DNA of 64,000 nt, from the NCBI RefSeq assembly GCF_000757825.1, contig NZ_CP009451.1, forward strand, positions 4,154,001-4,218,000, given 5' to 3'. Source of the stretch: Cedecea neteri (GTDB lineage Bacteria; Pseudomonadota; Gammaproteobacteria; Enterobacterales; Enterobacteriaceae). Below the pieces are notes generated by a model, which worked only from the letters and a program-made list of their open reading frames with translations, did no database searches and was not told the DNA's origin. The first letter of the stretch is position 1, and every line of letters starts with the position of its first letter. Shown here one piece after another: positions 1-9,910 of the stretch. The position numbers and the translations under genes were made by a program.

Positions 1-1093
1 TGACCGTTCGAATCCGCGCGTTTTCCTGCCTGCCGGGTTGATTCTCGCCGCCGCCGTCATGCTATTTATGGGCTTTGTGCCGTGGGCAACGTCCAGCATC
101 GCCGTGATGTTTGTGCTGCTGTTCGCCTGTGGCTGGTTCCAGGGCATGGGGTGGCCGCCGTGTGGGCGCACCATGGTGCACTGGTGGTCGCAGAAGGAGC
201 GTGGGAGCATTGTTTCCGTCTGGAACTGCGCCCATAACGTGGGCGGTGGTCTTCCTCCACTGCTGTTCCTGTTGGGGATGGCGTGGTTTAACGACTGGCA
301 TGCGGCGTTGTATATGCCTGCTTTTGCGGCGATCGTTGTGGCGATTATTGCTTTCGGTTTGATGCGTGATACGCCGCAATCCTGTGGCCTGCCGCCGATT
401 GAAGAGTACAAAAACGACTACCCGGACGATTACAGTGAGAAAGCGGAAGAAGAGCTGACGGCGAAGCAGATCTTCATGAAGTATGTCTTCCCGAACCGCC
501 TGCTGTGGTACATCGCCATTGCCAACGTGTTTGTCTATCTGCTGCGCTACGGCATTCTGGACTGGTCGCCAACTTACCTGAAAGAAGTGAAGCACTTCGC
601 GCTGGATAAATCCTCGTGGGCCTACTTCCTTTATGAGTACGCGGGTATCCCCGGCACGCTGCTTTGCGGCTGGATGTCGGACAAGGTATTTAAAGGTAAC
701 CGTGGCGCAACCGGCGTGTTCTTCATGGTGCTGGTGACAATTGCCACCGTGGTTTACTGGCTCAACCCGCCGGGCAATCCGGGCGTGGACATGGCCTGTA
801 TGATTGTTATCGGCTTCCTGATTTATGGCCCTGTGATGCTGATTGGCCTGCATGCGCTGGAGCTTGCCCCGAAGAAAGCCGCAGGCACGGCGGCGGGCTT
901 TACCGGACTGTTTGGCTACCTGGGCGGCTCGGTCGCGGCCAGCGCCATTGTCGGCTATACCGTGGACTTCTTCGGCTGGGACGGCGGCTTTATCGTGATG
1001 ATTGGCGGCAGCGTTTTGGCCGTGCTGCTGCTGATTGTGGTGATGATTGGCGAGCGTAAGCATCGCGATGAAAAATTGTTGAAGAACGGCTAA
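1..1093 (+). CDS. glpT: Glycerol-3-phosphate/phosphate antiporter GlpT, C-terminal part
   Basis: Inner-membrane major facilitator that takes up sn-glycerol 3-phosphate in exchange for phosphate. It is also a known entry route for fosfomycin. The frame is open from base 2 (reading [15 protein letters not shown]), so the N-terminal part lies outside the window. The visible 364 residues are nearly identical to E. coli GlpT, including [14 protein letters not shown], the central cytoplasmic loop [13 protein letters not shown], and the C-terminal helices with [16 protein letters not shown]. glpQ starts 10 bases after the stop, which is the usual glpTQ operon. Identity is certain; only the 5' end is missing. 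Confidence 0.97.
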   Translation, partial: DRSNPRVFLPAGLILAAAVMLFMGFVPWATSSIAVMFVLLFACGWFQGMGWPPCGRTMVHWWSQKERGSIVSVWNCAHNVGGGLPPLLFLLGMAWFNDWHAALYMPAFAAIVVAIIAFGLMRDTPQSCGLPPIEEYKNDYPDDYSEKAEEELTAKQIFMKYVFPNRLLWYIAIANVFVYLLRYGILDWSPTYLKEVKHFALDKSSWAYFLYEYAGIPGTLLCGWMSDKVFKGNRGATGVFFMVLVTIATVVYWLNPPGNPGVDMACMIVIGFLIYGPVMLIGLHALELAPKKAAGTAAGFTGLFGYLGGSVAASAIVGYTVDFFGWDGGFIVMIGGSVLAVLLLIVVMIGERKHRDEKLLKNG

Positions 1094-1103
1094 GGGGAGC
1101 AGA

Positions 1104-2168
1104 ATGAAACTGATGGCAAAATCCTTACTGGCGGGCGTGGTGCTGGTGGCGACCAGCAGCGTATTCGCCCAGACCACGGACAAAATAGTGATTGCCCACC
1201 GGGGTGCCAGCGGCTATCTGCCTGAGCATACGTTGCCGGCAAAAGCGATGGCCTACGCTCAGGGCGCGGACTACCTTGAGCAAGATCTGGTGATGACCAA
1301 AGACGACAGGCTGGTGGTGCTTCATGACCACTATCTGGACAGGGTGACCGACGTCGCGAAGCGCTTCCCGGACCGTGCACGTAAAGATGGCCGCTACTAC
1401 GCCATCGACTTTACGCTGGCGGAAATCAAGTCCCTCAGGTTCACCGAAGGTTTTGATATCGTTGACGGCAAGCAGGTGCAGACCTATCCGGGGCGCTTCC
1501 CGATGGGCAAATCCGACTTCCGGGTGCACACCTTTGAAGAAGAAATCGAGTTTGTTCAGGGGCTGAACCATTCCACCGGCAAGAACATCGGCATTTATCC
1601 TGAGATAAAAGCGCCGTGGTTCCACCATCAGGAAGGGAAGGATATCGCGGCGAAAACCCTCGAGGTGCTCAAGCGATACGGCTACACCGGCAAGCAGGAT
1701 AAGGTTTATCTCCAGTGCTTTGACGCCGCAGAGCTTAAGCGCATTAAAAACGAGCTTGAGCCGAAAATGGGCATGAACCTTAATCTGGTGCAGCTTATCG
1801 CCTATACCGACTGGAATGAGACTCAGGAAAAACAGCCGGACGGCAAGTGGGTGAACTACAGCTACGACTGGATGTTTAAGCCTGGCGCGATGAAGCAGAT
1901 AGCCCAGTATGCCGACGGTATCGGCCCGGACTACCACATGCTGGTGGAGAAGGCATCAACCAAAGGCAAAGTGAAGCTCAGCGATATGGTAACCGAAGCG
2001 CACGCCAGCAAACTGACGGTGCATCCTTATACGGTGAGGGCGGACGCGCTGCCGGACTACGTCAGCGATGTGAATCAGCTGTATGACGTGCTGTACAACA
2101 AAGCCGGCGTGGACGGGCTGTTTACCGACTTCCCGGACAAAGCTGTGCGGTTTCTTAATAAGCCGTAA
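1104..2168 (+). CDS. glpQ: Periplasmic glycerophosphodiester phosphodiesterase GlpQ
   Basis: Hydrolyses glycerophosphodiesters in the periplasm to glycerol 3-phosphate plus an alcohol, feeding the GlpT transporter encoded just upstream. The 354-residue protein has a signal peptide of about 22 residues ending SSVFA. The GDPD signature IAHRGASGYLPEHT follows at residues 30-43, with catalytic His32 and later HDHYLDRVTD. Length is close to E. coli GlpQ (358). An AGGGGAGCAG ribosome site precedes the ATG. The 10-base spacing from glpT supports one transcript, known in E. coli to be controlled by GlpR and CRP; those sites lie outside the window. Confidence 0.97.
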   Translation: MKLMAKSLLAGVVLVATSSVFAQTTDKIVIAHRGASGYLPEHTLPAKAMAYAQGADYLEQDLVMTKDDRLVVLHDHYLDRVTDVAKRFPDRARKDGRYYAIDFTLAEIKSLRFTEGFDIVDGKQVQTYPGRFPMGKSDFRVHTFEEEIEFVQGLNHSTGKNIGIYPEIKAPWFHHQEGKDIAAKTLEVLKRYGYTGKQDKVYLQCFDAAELKRIKNELEPKMGMNLNLVQLIAYTDWNETQEKQPDGKWVNYSYDWMFKPGAMKQIAQYADGIGPDYHMLVEKASTKGKVKLSDMVTEAHASKLTVHPYTVRADALPDYVSDVNQLYDVLYNKAGVDGLFTDFPDKAVRFLNKP

Positions 2169-2177
2169 TCATTAATG

Positions 2178-2203
2178 AAAAAGGCCGCATTCGCGGCCTT
2201 TTT
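2178..2203. terminator. Bidirectional terminator between glpQ and yfaE
   Basis: A-run, stem GGCCGC / GCGGCC around an ATTC loop, then a T-run. It lies between the convergent stops of glpQ (+) and yfaE (-), so it can serve both strands. Confidence 0.85.
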
Positions 2204-2208
2204 AACAA

Positions 2209-2463
2209 CTACATCTCGATTTCTATATCGCCCCGGGCCTTGCAGCAGCAGGGGAGAATTTCACCGGGCTGGATAAACGCCAGGGGCTCGGTCAGCCACT
2301 GCACTTCACCCGCCAGCAGCCGGGTGCGGCATGAGCCGCAATAGCCTTCCCGACACTGATACTCTACGCAGACTTTGTGGGACTCCAGCGCCGCCAGTAG
2401 CGAAGGGTGTTCCTCTTCGCTCATCAGCTGCGCGCCGGTAATGCTGAGCGTGATACGGCTCAT
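2209..2463 (-). CDS. yfaE: Ferredoxin-like diferric-tyrosyl radical maintenance protein YfaE
   Basis: Small [2Fe-2S] ferredoxin of 84 residues. In E. coli it supplies electrons to rebuild the diferric-tyrosyl radical cofactor of NrdB. The plant-type cluster ligands are visible: Cys37, Cys42 and Cys45 in CREGYCGSC, and a cysteine of the CCC run at 72-74. The gene starts 3 bases after the nrdB stop, so it is translated from the nrdAB transcript. Length matches the E. coli protein. Confidence 0.95.
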   Translation of the reverse strand: MSRITLSITGAQLMSEEEHPSLLAALESHKVCVEYQCREGYCGSCRTRLLAGEVQWLTEPLAFIQPGEILPCCCKARGDIEIEM

Positions 2464-2466
2464 TGC

Positions 2467-3597
2467 TTACAGCTGGAAGTTGCTCAGATCGTCGGTATCG
2501 ACTTCCGAGTCAATCTGGCCCACCAGATAGGAGCTGACTTCAACTTCCTGCGGGGCAACCTGCACGTTATCGGACACCAGCCACGCGTTGATCCACGGAA
2601 TCGGGTTAGAACGGGTCTGGAACGGCAGGTCGAGGCCCACGGCCTGCATGCGGATGTTGGTGATGTACTCCACATACTGGCAGAGGATGTCTTTGTTCAT
2701 CCCAATCATCGAGCCGTCGCGGAACAGGTATTCGGCCCACTCTTTTTCCTGCTGGGCGGCCAGCACGAACAGGTCGTAGCATTCCTGACGACATTCAACG
2801 GCGATTTCCGCCATTTCGGGATCGTCTTCTCCGCTGCGCAGCAGGTTCAGCATATGCTGAGTGCCGGTCAGGTGCAGGGCTTCATCACGGGCAATCAGCT
2901 TGATGATTTTGGCGTTACCTTCCATCAGTTCGCGCTCGGCGAAGGCGAAGGAGCAGGCGAAGCTTACGTAGAAGCGAATCGCTTCCAGGGCGTTAACGCT
3001 CATCAGGCAGAGGTACAGCTGTCGTTTCAGCGCGCGCAGGTTCACGGTAACGGTTTTGCCGTTCACGTTGTGCGTGCCTTCGCCCAGCAGATGCCAGTAG
3101 CTGGTCATCTCAATCAGGTCGTCGTAGTAGCCAGAGATGTCTTTGGCGCGCTTGAGGATTTCCTGATTGGTCACGATATCGTCGAAGACAATCGCCGGAT
3201 CGTTCACGATGTTGCGGATGATGTGAGTGTAGGAGCGAGAGTGAATGGTCTCGCTAAACGCCCAGGTTTCGACCCAGGTTTCCAGTTCAGGAATAGAAAT
3301 CAGCGGCAGCAGCGCAACGTTCGGGCTGCGGCCCTGGATGGAGTCCAGCAGCGTCTGGTACTTCAGGTTGCTGATGAAGATGTGTTTCTCATGCTCCGGC
3401 AGCGCCTGGAAGTCGATACGGTCACGGGAGACGTCCACTTCTTCCGGACGCCAGAAGAAGGAGAGCTGCTTTTCAATCAGCTTTTCGAAGATGTCGTATT
3501 TCTGCTGATCGTAGCGCGCCACGTTAACCGACTGGCCAAAGAACATAGGCTCGGCGAGCTGATCGTTTTTCGTCTGTGAAAAAGTAGTGTAAGCCAT
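2467..3597 (-). CDS. nrdB: Class Ia ribonucleotide reductase, beta subunit NrdB
   Basis: Small (R2) subunit of aerobic ribonucleotide reductase. It carries the diiron centre and the stable tyrosyl radical used by NrdA to make deoxyribonucleotides. The 376 residues equal the E. coli length. Counting from Met1, the iron ligands Asp85, Glu116 and His119 and the radical Tyr123 (E. coli Tyr122 without Met) are in place. The C-terminal tail DDLSNFQL that docks into NrdA is intact. It lies 103 bases after the nrdA stop, across a palindromic repeat, and directly before yfaE. Confidence 0.98.
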   Translation of the reverse strand: MAYTTFSQTKNDQLAEPMFFGQSVNVARYDQQKYDIFEKLIEKQLSFFWRPEEVDVSRDRIDFQALPEHEKHIFISNLKYQTLLDSIQGRSPNVALLPLISIPELETWVETWAFSETIHSRSYTHIIRNIVNDPAIVFDDIVTNQEILKRAKDISGYYDDLIEMTSYWHLLGEGTHNVNGKTVTVNLRALKRQLYLCLMSVNALEAIRFYVSFACSFAFAERELMEGNAKIIKLIARDEALHLTGTQHMLNLLRSGEDDPEMAEIAVECRQECYDLFVLAAQQEKEWAEYLFRDGSMIGMNKDILCQYVEYITNIRMQAVGLDLPFQTRSNPIPWINAWLVSDNVQVAPQEVEVSSYLVGQIDSEVDTDDLSNFQL

Positions 3598-3615
3598 TTA
3601 TTTGTATTCCATAAT

Positions 3616-3694
3616 TTTTTCCCCTCACCCTGACCCTCTCCCAAAGGCAGAGGGAACTGGCCCGGTGCCGGGAGAAACAGAGGTGAGGGAAAAA
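3616..3694. repeat. Palindromic intergenic element between nrdA and nrdB
   Basis: The outer arms TTTTTCCCCTCACC and GGTGAGGGAAAAA are inverted repeats. Inside lie CCCTCTCCC / AGAGGG and a CCCGGTGCCGGG palindrome, so the RNA would fold into a long branched hairpin. The CCCTCACCCTGACCCTCTCCC opening resembles a dispersed extragenic repeat common in enterobacterial genomes; that family assignment is from memory. It fills almost the whole nrdA-nrdB gap. Confidence 0.75.
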
Positions 3695-3700
3695 CGAAAA

Positions 3701-5986
3701 TCAGATTTTACATGCACCGCTTTCGCAGCCATCGTCCTGGATGGAAGGAGCCAGGTCATCCTGAGTATCTTCCGCGCCGTCGCGGGTGTTTTGATAGTAC
3801 AGGGTTTTCACGCCGAATTTATAGGCGGTGAGCAGATCCTTCAGCAACTGCTGCATCGGCACTTTGCCCGACGGGAAGCGCGTTGGATCGTAGTTGGTGT
3901 TGGCAGAGATCGACTGGTCGATAAACTTCTGCATCAGGCCAACCAGCTGCAGATAACCGTCGTTGCTCGGCATTTCCCACAGCAGCTCGTAGTTGTTTTT
4001 CAGCGCTTCATAATCCGGCACGACCTGGCGCAGGATCCCGTCTTTCGACGCTTTAATGCTGATGTGGCCGCGCGGCGGCTCAATGCCGTTGGTGGCGTTA
4101 GAGATCTGCGAGGAGGTCTCAGACGGCATCAGGGCAGAAAGCGTGGAGTTGCGCAGGCCGTGAGTTTTGATGGACTCACGCAGGCCTTCCCAGTCCAGAT
4201 GCAGCGGCTCGTTGCTGATAGCATCCAAGTCTTTCTTATAGGTATCGATCGGCAGAATGCCTTTCGCATAGGTGGTTTCGTTGAACCACGGGCAGGCGCC
4301 TTGCTCTTTCGCCAGCTCGTTTGAGGCTTTCAGCAGGTAGTACTGAATCGCTTCGAAGGTCTTGTGCGTCAGGTTGTTTGCGCTGCCGTCAGAGTAACGC
4401 ACGCCGTGCTTCGCCAGATAGTAGGCAAAGTTAATCACCCCGATACCCAGCGTACGACGACCCATTGCGCCGCGTTTCGCCGCCAGAATTGGGTAATCCT
4501 GATAGTCGAGCAGGGCGTCGAGGGCGCGTACCGCCAGCACGGCCATCTCTTCCAGGTCTGCCAGGCTTTCGATCACGCCAAGGTTGAACGCGGACAGCGT
4601 ACACAGGGCAATTTCGCCGTTTTCATCGTTCACGTCGTCCAGCGGTTTGGTCGGCAGGGCGATTTCCAGGCACAGGTTTGACTGGCGTACCGGCGCAATC
4701 GCCGGATCGAACGGGCTGTGGGTGTTGCAGTGGTCAACGTTCTGGATGTAGATACGGCCGGTAGAGGCGCGTTCCTGCATCATCAGAGAGAACAGCTCGA
4801 CCGCTTTCACGCGCTGTTTGCGGATGCTGTCGTCTTTCTCGTACTTGGTGTAGAGGCGCTCGAACGCATCCTGGTCAGCGAAGAAAGCATCATACAGCCC
4901 CGGCACGTCAGACGGGCTGAACAGAGTGATCTCTTCGCCCTTCAGCAGGCGGGTGTACATCAGCTTGTTGATCTGTACGCCGTAGTCCATGTGACGCACG
5001 CGGTTGCCTTCTACGCCACGGTTGTTTTTCAGCACCAGCAGGCTTTCAACTTCCAGGTGCCACATTGGGTAGAACAGGGTGGCAGCCCCGCCGCGCACGC
5101 CGCCCTGAGAGCAGGACTTCACCGCGGTCTGGAAGTGTTTATAGAACGGGATACAGCCGGTGTGGAACGCTTCCCCGCCGCGAATCGGGCTGCCCAGCGC
5201 ACGAATACGGCCGGCGTTGATGCCGATGCCTGCGCGCTGAGAAACATACTTCACGATAGCGCTGGAGGTGGCGTTGATTGAATCCAGGCTGTCGCCGCAC
5301 TCGATCAGGACGCAGGAGCTGAACTGGCGAGTAGGGGTGCGCACGCCGGACATGATTGGCGTAGGCAGAGAAATTTTGAAGGTAGAAACCGCGTCATAGA
5401 AACGCTTAACGTAGCTGAGGCGGGTTTCACGCGGGTAGCCGGAGAACAGGCAGGCGGCGACCAGAATATACAGGAACTGCGCGCTCTCGTAGATTTCGCC
5501 AGAGACGCGGTTCTGCACGAGGTATTTACCTTCGAGCTGTTTAACGGCCGCGTAGGAGAAGTTCATATCACGCCAGTGATCGATGAAATCGTTCATCTGC
5601 TCGAACTCTTCTTCCGTGTAGTCTTCCAGCAGGTGACGATCGTATTTGCCCAGCTCAACCATTTTCACAACCTGATCGTAAAGCTTCGGTGGCTCAAACT
5701 GGCCATAAGCTTTTTTACGCAGGTGGAAAATCGCCAGGCGTGCGGCAAGGTACTGGTAATCCGGTGCGTCACGGGAAATCAGGTCGGCGGCAGCCTTGAT
5801 GATGGTTTCATGAATGTCAGAGGTCTTAATGCCGTCATAAAACTGGATATGGGAACGCAGCTCAACCTGAGAAACGGAGACGTTGTTCAGCCCTTCAGCG
5901 GCCCAGTCGAGTACTCGATGAATTTTATCCAGATTGATGCGCTCTTTGCTGCCATCGCGTTTTGTAACCAGCAGACTCTGATTCAT
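3701..5986 (-). CDS. nrdA: Class Ia ribonucleotide reductase, alpha subunit NrdA
   Basis: Catalytic (R1) subunit, reducing ribonucleoside diphosphates to deoxyribonucleotides. It has 761 residues, the E. coli length. An N-terminal ATP-cone (about 1-95, starting LVTKRDGSKERINLDKI) gives allosteric activity control. The redox and radical cysteines Cys225, Cys439 and Cys462, with Asn437 and Glu441, are at the E. coli positions. The swinging C-terminal pair Cys754/Cys759 sits in the tail CESGACKI. It is first gene of nrdA-nrdB-yfaE. Putative NrdR and DnaA sites lie upstream. In E. coli yfaL lies between nrdA and ubiG; here that space has no gene. Confidence 0.98.
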   Translation of the reverse strand: MNQSLLVTKRDGSKERINLDKIHRVLDWAAEGLNNVSVSQVELRSHIQFYDGIKTSDIHETIIKAAADLISRDAPDYQYLAARLAIFHLRKKAYGQFEPPKLYDQVVKMVELGKYDRHLLEDYTEEEFEQMNDFIDHWRDMNFSYAAVKQLEGKYLVQNRVSGEIYESAQFLYILVAACLFSGYPRETRLSYVKRFYDAVSTFKISLPTPIMSGVRTPTRQFSSCVLIECGDSLDSINATSSAIVKYVSQRAGIGINAGRIRALGSPIRGGEAFHTGCIPFYKHFQTAVKSCSQGGVRGGAATLFYPMWHLEVESLLVLKNNRGVEGNRVRHMDYGVQINKLMYTRLLKGEEITLFSPSDVPGLYDAFFADQDAFERLYTKYEKDDSIRKQRVKAVELFSLMMQERASTGRIYIQNVDHCNTHSPFDPAIAPVRQSNLCLEIALPTKPLDDVNDENGEIALCTLSAFNLGVIESLADLEEMAVLAVRALDALLDYQDYPILAAKRGAMGRRTLGIGVINFAYYLAKHGVRYSDGSANNLTHKTFEAIQYYLLKASNELAKEQGACPWFNETTYAKGILPIDTYKKDLDAISNEPLHLDWEGLRESIKTHGLRNSTLSALMPSETSSQISNATNGIEPPRGHISIKASKDGILRQVVPDYEALKNNYELLWEMPSNDGYLQLVGLMQKFIDQSISANTNYDPTRFPSGKVPMQQLLKDLLTAYKFGVKTLYYQNTRDGAEDTQDDLAPSIQDDGCESGACKI

Positions 5987-6056
5987 GTGAGTTTTACCTG
6001 TCCGTGAGATGAGTTTTCCCCTGATTTATGCACATTCGCCAGCCTGTGACTAACTC

Positions 6057-6111
6057 TGTGGATAAATACTATATATAGGGGGTGGGTGACAAAATGGTCA
6101 CTAGATGGTGA
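6057..6111 (-). promoter_or_regulatory. nrdA control region: DnaA box and paired NrdR boxes
   Basis: TGTGGATAA at 6057-6065 is a perfect DnaA box (TTATCCACA on the minus strand). ATACTATATATAGGGG at 6066-6081 fits the NrdR consensus built on ACTATATATAG. A second, weaker match, ACTAGATGGTG, lies at 6100-6110, with the cores 32 bases apart, roughly three helical turns, as expected for paired NrdR boxes. NrdR repression and DnaA control of nrdAB are established in E. coli; the assignment here is by sequence match. From 6112 to 6277 I see no gene and no further clear signal. Confidence 0.65.
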
Positions 6112-6277
6112 GTATTCTAGTAAGGAATCCGTTCAGTACAAGTATTGATTTCATCAATAAAATGAGGTTCCCCAGGGCGCTTTTTTCGTAAGTCCACGTC
6201 ACGTAAGGCTTGAGGGAATTGTCAATGGGATGCAAAAAAAATGAAAATTTTGATCGGGTGCTGATTTCTTAAACTTC

Positions 6278-6315
6278 ATCGATAATTGCGCAACGATTCT
6301 GGCGCAATTATCGAT
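6278..6315. other. Perfect 14-bp inverted repeat downstream of ubiG
   Basis: Arms ATCGATAATTGCGC (6278-6291) and GCGCAATTATCGAT (6302-6315) match perfectly around a 10-base loop. The element begins 26 bases past the ubiG stop. In the ubiG direction it is not followed by a convincing T-run, so it is not a textbook intrinsic terminator. It may end or stabilise the ubiG transcript. Confidence 0.7.
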
Positions 6316-6341
6316 AATCAATCCTTATACGATATGCCGAT

Positions 6342-7061
6342 TTATGCTTCAGTATGCAGCATATAATTAACATCTACCCCTGGGCCGAGCTTGAACACAT
6401 TGGTGACGGGGTTGAAATGTAAGCCGGTCATGTGGCGCTCGCGGAGAGGGGTTTCATCCACCCAGCGTAACAGCTCGGCGGGCTTGATGAACTTTTTAAC
6501 ATCGTGCGTGCCTTTCGGCACCATGCGCATCACATACTCAGCGCCGACGACGGCCATCAGCCAGGCTTTGCCGTTGCGGTTGATGGTAGAGAAGAAAACG
6601 TGGCCGCCGGGTTTAACCAGGCGAGCACAGGCGTGGACCACCGACTGCGGGTCAGGGACGTGCTCCAGCATTTCCATGCAGGTCACAACGTCATACTGCC
6701 CGGCGTGTTTAGTCGCGTGTTCTTCGGCCGTCTCCTGGACGTAATTGACCTTAACGCCGCTTTCCAGCGCGTGCAGGCGGGCAACCTGCAGCGGTTCAAA
6801 GCCCATGTCCAGGCCGGTGACGTTAGCGCCTTCACGCGCCATGCTCTCCGCAAGAATGCCGCCGCCGCAGCCAACGTCGAGAACGGTTTTGCCGAACAGC
6901 CCACCGGCGCGCTGGTTGATATAGCCTAAACGCAGCGGGTTGATGCGGTGCAGCGGCTTAAATTCACCTTCCAGATCCCACCAGCGGGAAGCGACAGCTT
7001 CAAATTTGGCGATTTCCTCGTGGTCGACGTTCTGCGTAACCGGTTGGTTTTCAGCATTCAT
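6342..7061 (-). CDS. ubiG: Ubiquinone biosynthesis O-methyltransferase UbiG
   Basis: S-adenosylmethionine-dependent enzyme performing both O-methylations in ubiquinone synthesis. It has 239 residues (E. coli 240). The SAM-binding motif [14 protein letters not shown] lies near residues 60-72, followed by [13 protein letters not shown] and the post-motif [13 protein letters not shown]. The amphipathic segment near [14 protein letters not shown] matches the region linked to membrane association in E. coli. It is divergent from gyrA, with 160 bases between the starts, as in E. coli. Confidence 0.97.
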   Translation of the reverse strand: MNAENQPVTQNVDHEEIAKFEAVASRWWDLEGEFKPLHRINPLRLGYINQRAGGLFGKTVLDVGCGGGILAESMAREGANVTGLDMGFEPLQVARLHALESGVKVNYVQETAEEHATKHAGQYDVVTCMEMLEHVPDPQSVVHACARLVKPGGHVFFSTINRNGKAWLMAVVGAEYVMRMVPKGTHDVKKFIKPAELLRWVDETPLRERHMTGLHFNPVTNVFKLGPGVDVNYMLHTEA

Positions 7062-7170
7062 TACAGCGGTGACTCCTTGCAGATGTTAAGGCAGGCAGTA
7101 TATCAGGCTAACGGCGTGAATAAAGCGCCGACAATTGCGTTCAGGTTTCCCCACACAGGGCCGGATGTGT

Positions 7171-7176
7171 TATAAT
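7171..7176 (+). promoter_or_regulatory. gyrA promoter -10 box
   Basis: A perfect TATAAT followed by TTGCGACC lies about 46 bases before the gyrA ATG. No good -35 is visible at 17 bases (TCCCCA). This arrangement resembles the E. coli gyrA promoter, which is induced by DNA relaxation; that regulation is known there, not shown here. Confidence 0.6.
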
Positions 7177-7221
7177 TTGCGACCTTTGAATCCGGGAAAA
7201 CAGTAGAGGGATAGCGGTTAC

Positions 7222-9858
7222 ATGAGCGACCTTGCCAGAGAAATTACGCCGGTCAACATTGAGGAAGAGCTTAAGAGCTCGTATCTGGATTATGCGATGT
7301 CGGTTATTGTCGGCCGCGCACTGCCAGATGTCCGAGATGGACTTAAGCCGGTACACCGTCGCGTACTATACGCGATGAACGTATTGGGCAATGACTGGAA
7401 CAAAGCATACAAAAAATCCGCCCGTGTTGTTGGTGACGTAATCGGTAAATATCACCCTCATGGTGATACCGCGGTTTACGACACCATCGTCCGTATGGCA
7501 CAGCCATTTTCCCTGCGTTACATGCTGGTCGACGGCCAGGGTAACTTCGGTTCCGTAGACGGCGACTCCGCCGCGGCGATGCGTTATACGGAAATCCGTA
7601 TGTCGAAAATCGCCCACGAACTGATGGCAGACCTGGAAAAAGATACGGTTGATTTCGTCGATAACTACGACGGCACCGAAAAAATTCCGGACGTCATGCC
7701 AACCAAAATTCCTAACCTGCTGGTAAACGGTTCATCCGGTATCGCAGTTGGGATGGCGACCAACATTCCGCCACACAACATTACCGAAGTCATCAACGGC
7801 TGCCTCGCGTATATCGAAGACGAGAACATCAGCGTTGAAGGCCTGATGGAGCACATCCCTGGCCCGGACTTCCCGACTGCCGCTATCATTAACGGCCGCC
7901 GCGGTATTGAAGAAGCCTACCGTACCGGTCGCGGTAAAATTTATATTCGTGCCCGCGCCGAAGTAGAAGCGGATGCGAAAACCGGCCGCGAAACCATCAT
8001 CGTTCATGAAATTCCTTATCAGGTGAACAAAGCTCGCCTGATCGAGAAAATCGCCGAGCTGGTGAAAGACAAACGTGTAGAAGGCATTAGCGCCCTGCGC
8101 GATGAGTCTGACAAAGACGGTATGCGTATTGTTATTGAGATTAAGCGCGACGCCGTTGGTGAAGTGGTGCTCAATAACCTTTACTCCCAGACCCAGCTGC
8201 AGGTTTCCTTCGGTATCAACATGGTGGCACTGCACCATGGTCAGCCGAAGATAATGAACCTGAAAGATATTCTTTCTGCTTTTGTGCGTCACCGTCGCGA
8301 AGTGGTTACCCGTCGTACCATTTTCGAACTGCGTAAAGCGCGCGATCGTGCCCATATCCTCGAAGGTCTGGCGATCGCCCTGGCGAACATCGACCCGATC
8401 ATTGAGCTGATTCGTCACTCGCCAAATGCCGCAGAGGCAAAAGCTGGCCTGATTGCTCGTTCGTGGGATCTGGGTAACGTTGCCGCGATGCTGGAACGTG
8501 CTGGTGACGACGCCGCGCGTCCTGAGTGGCTGGAGCCCGAGTTTGGTATCCGCGACGGCCAGTACTTCCTCACCGAGCAGCAGGCTCAGGCGATTTTGGA
8601 TCTGCGTCTGCAGAAACTGACCGGCCTCGAGCACGAAAAACTGCTCGATGAGTATAAAGAGCTGCTGGAGCAGATAGCCGAACTGCTGCATATCCTGGGC
8701 AGCGCAGAGCGCCTGATGGAAGTTATCCGTGAAGAGCTGGAAGCGATGCGCGATCAGTTCGGCGACAACCGCCGCACCGAGATCACGGCTAACACCGCGG
8801 ATATCAACATTGAAGACCTGATCAACCAGGAAGACGTGGTGGTCACCCTGTCTCACCAGGGCTATGTGAAGTATCAGCCGCTGACCGATTATGAAGCGCA
8901 GCGCCGTGGTGGCAAAGGCAAGTCAGCCGCACGTATTAAAGAAGAAGACTTTATTGACCGCCTGCTGGTGGCCAACACCCATGACACGATCCTGCTGTTC
9001 TCCAGCCGTGGTCGCCTGTACTGGATGAAGGTTTATCAGCTGCCGGAAGCGAGCCGTGGCGCACGTGGCCGCCCAATTGTGAACCTGCTGCCGCTTGAGC
9101 AGGACGAGCGCATCACCGCGATTCTGCCGGTGCGCGAGTACGCGGAAGGCATCAACGTGTTCATGGCGACCGCAAGCGGCACCGTGAAGAAAACCGCGCT
9201 GACCGACTTCAGCCGTCCACGTTCTGCGGGCATCATCGCCGTTAACCTCAATGAGGGTGACGAGCTGATTGGCGTTGATTTAACCAACGGCAGCGATGAA
9301 GCCATGCTGTTCTCGGCGGCGGGTAAAGTGGTACGCTTCAAAGAAGACGCCGTTCGTACCATGGGCCGTACCGCAACGGGCGTTCGCGGTATCAAGCTTG
9401 CCGGTGACGATAAAGTCGTTTCCTTGATCATTCCACGCGGTGAAGGCGCGATTCTGACCGTGACTCAAAACGGCTACGGTAAACGTACCGCTGCGGCAGA
9501 ATACCCAACCAAGTCTCGTGCAACGCAGGGCGTTATCTCCATCAAAGTAACCGAGCGCAACGGCAGCGTTGTTGGCGCGGTGCAGGTGGAAGATACCGAC
9601 CAGATCATGATGATCACCGATGCCGGTACGCTGGTGCGTACTCGCGTGTCTGAAGTCAGCGTGGTCGGGCGTAACACCCAGGGCGTCATCCTCATCCGTA
9701 CCGCGGAAGACGAAAATGTTGTGGGTCTGCAGCGCGTAGCTGAGCCTGTGGACGACGAAGATCTGGACAGCATCGACGGCAGCGTCGCGGAAGGGGACGA
9801 TGAAATCGCTCCGGAAGCGGATACTGAAGATGATGCCGCGGACGACGCGGACGAATAA
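7222..9858 (+). CDS. gyrA: DNA gyrase subunit A
   Basis: Breakage-reunion subunit of DNA gyrase, 878 residues (E. coli 875). The catalytic Tyr122 sits in [10 protein letters not shown]. The quinolone-determining stretch reads [13 protein letters not shown], giving Thr83 (codon ACC) where E. coli has Ser83, while Asp87 is unchanged. The C-terminal beta-pinwheel follows, with the GyrA box QRRGGKG in the segment [22 protein letters not shown] needed for DNA wrapping. An acidic tail (residues about 840-878, rich in D and E) ends the protein. Thr83 is the usual residue in some Enterobacteriaceae, so it should not be read as acquired resistance by itself. Confidence 0.98.
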   Translation: MSDLAREITPVNIEEELKSSYLDYAMSVIVGRALPDVRDGLKPVHRRVLYAMNVLGNDWNKAYKKSARVVGDVIGKYHPHGDTAVYDTIVRMAQPFSLRYMLVDGQGNFGSVDGDSAAAMRYTEIRMSKIAHELMADLEKDTVDFVDNYDGTEKIPDVMPTKIPNLLVNGSSGIAVGMATNIPPHNITEVINGCLAYIEDENISVEGLMEHIPGPDFPTAAIINGRRGIEEAYRTGRGKIYIRARAEVEADAKTGRETIIVHEIPYQVNKARLIEKIAELVKDKRVEGISALRDESDKDGMRIVIEIKRDAVGEVVLNNLYSQTQLQVSFGINMVALHHGQPKIMNLKDILSAFVRHRREVVTRRTIFELRKARDRAHILEGLAIALANIDPIIELIRHSPNAAEAKAGLIARSWDLGNVAAMLERAGDDAARPEWLEPEFGIRDGQYFLTEQQAQAILDLRLQKLTGLEHEKLLDEYKELLEQIAELLHILGSAERLMEVIREELEAMRDQFGDNRRTEITANTADINIEDLINQEDVVVTLSHQGYVKYQPLTDYEAQRRGGKGKSAARIKEEDFIDRLLVANTHDTILLFSSRGRLYWMKVYQLPEASRGARGRPIVNLLPLEQDERITAILPVREYAEGINVFMATASGTVKKTALTDFSRPRSAGIIAVNLNEGDELIGVDLTNGSDEAMLFSAAGKVVRFKEDAVRTMGRTATGVRGIKLAGDDKVVSLIIPRGEGAILTVTQNGYGKRTAAAEYPTKSRATQGVISIKVTERNGSVVGAVQVEDTDQIMMITDAGTLVRTRVSEVSVVGRNTQGVILIRTAEDENVVGLQRVAEPVDDEDLDSIDGSVAEGDDEIAPEADTEDDAADDADE

Positions 9859-9877
9859 TCCGGAATAGTCTGTAAAT

Positions 9878-9902
9878 AAAGGGCCGCATTTGCGGCCTTT
9901 TA
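9878..9902 (+). terminator. gyrA intrinsic terminator
   Basis: AAAGGGCCGCATTTGCGGCCTTTT: a GGCCGC / GCGGCC stem with a T-run, about 20 bases after the gyrA stop. Confidence 0.85.
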
Positions 9903-9910
9903 ACGTTCTG

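Noticed and set aside
62..1183. 373-codon open frame antisense to glpT
   Set aside because: High-GC mirror of a real gene. It has His/Gln/Arg-rich composition, no family resemblance, and crosses the glpT-glpQ junction.
2407..3579. 390-codon open frame antisense to nrdB
   Set aside because: Exact shadow of the conserved nrdB frame; composition is dominated by H, Q, V and F with no domain, and it lacks a plausible ribosome site.
7732..8856. 374-codon open frame antisense to gyrA
   Set aside because: Lies wholly within gyrA on the other strand; no recognisable product.
7222..9858. Acquired fluoroquinolone resistance in gyrA
   Set aside because: Thr83 is native in several related species and Asp87 is unchanged, so no acquired mutation can be claimed.
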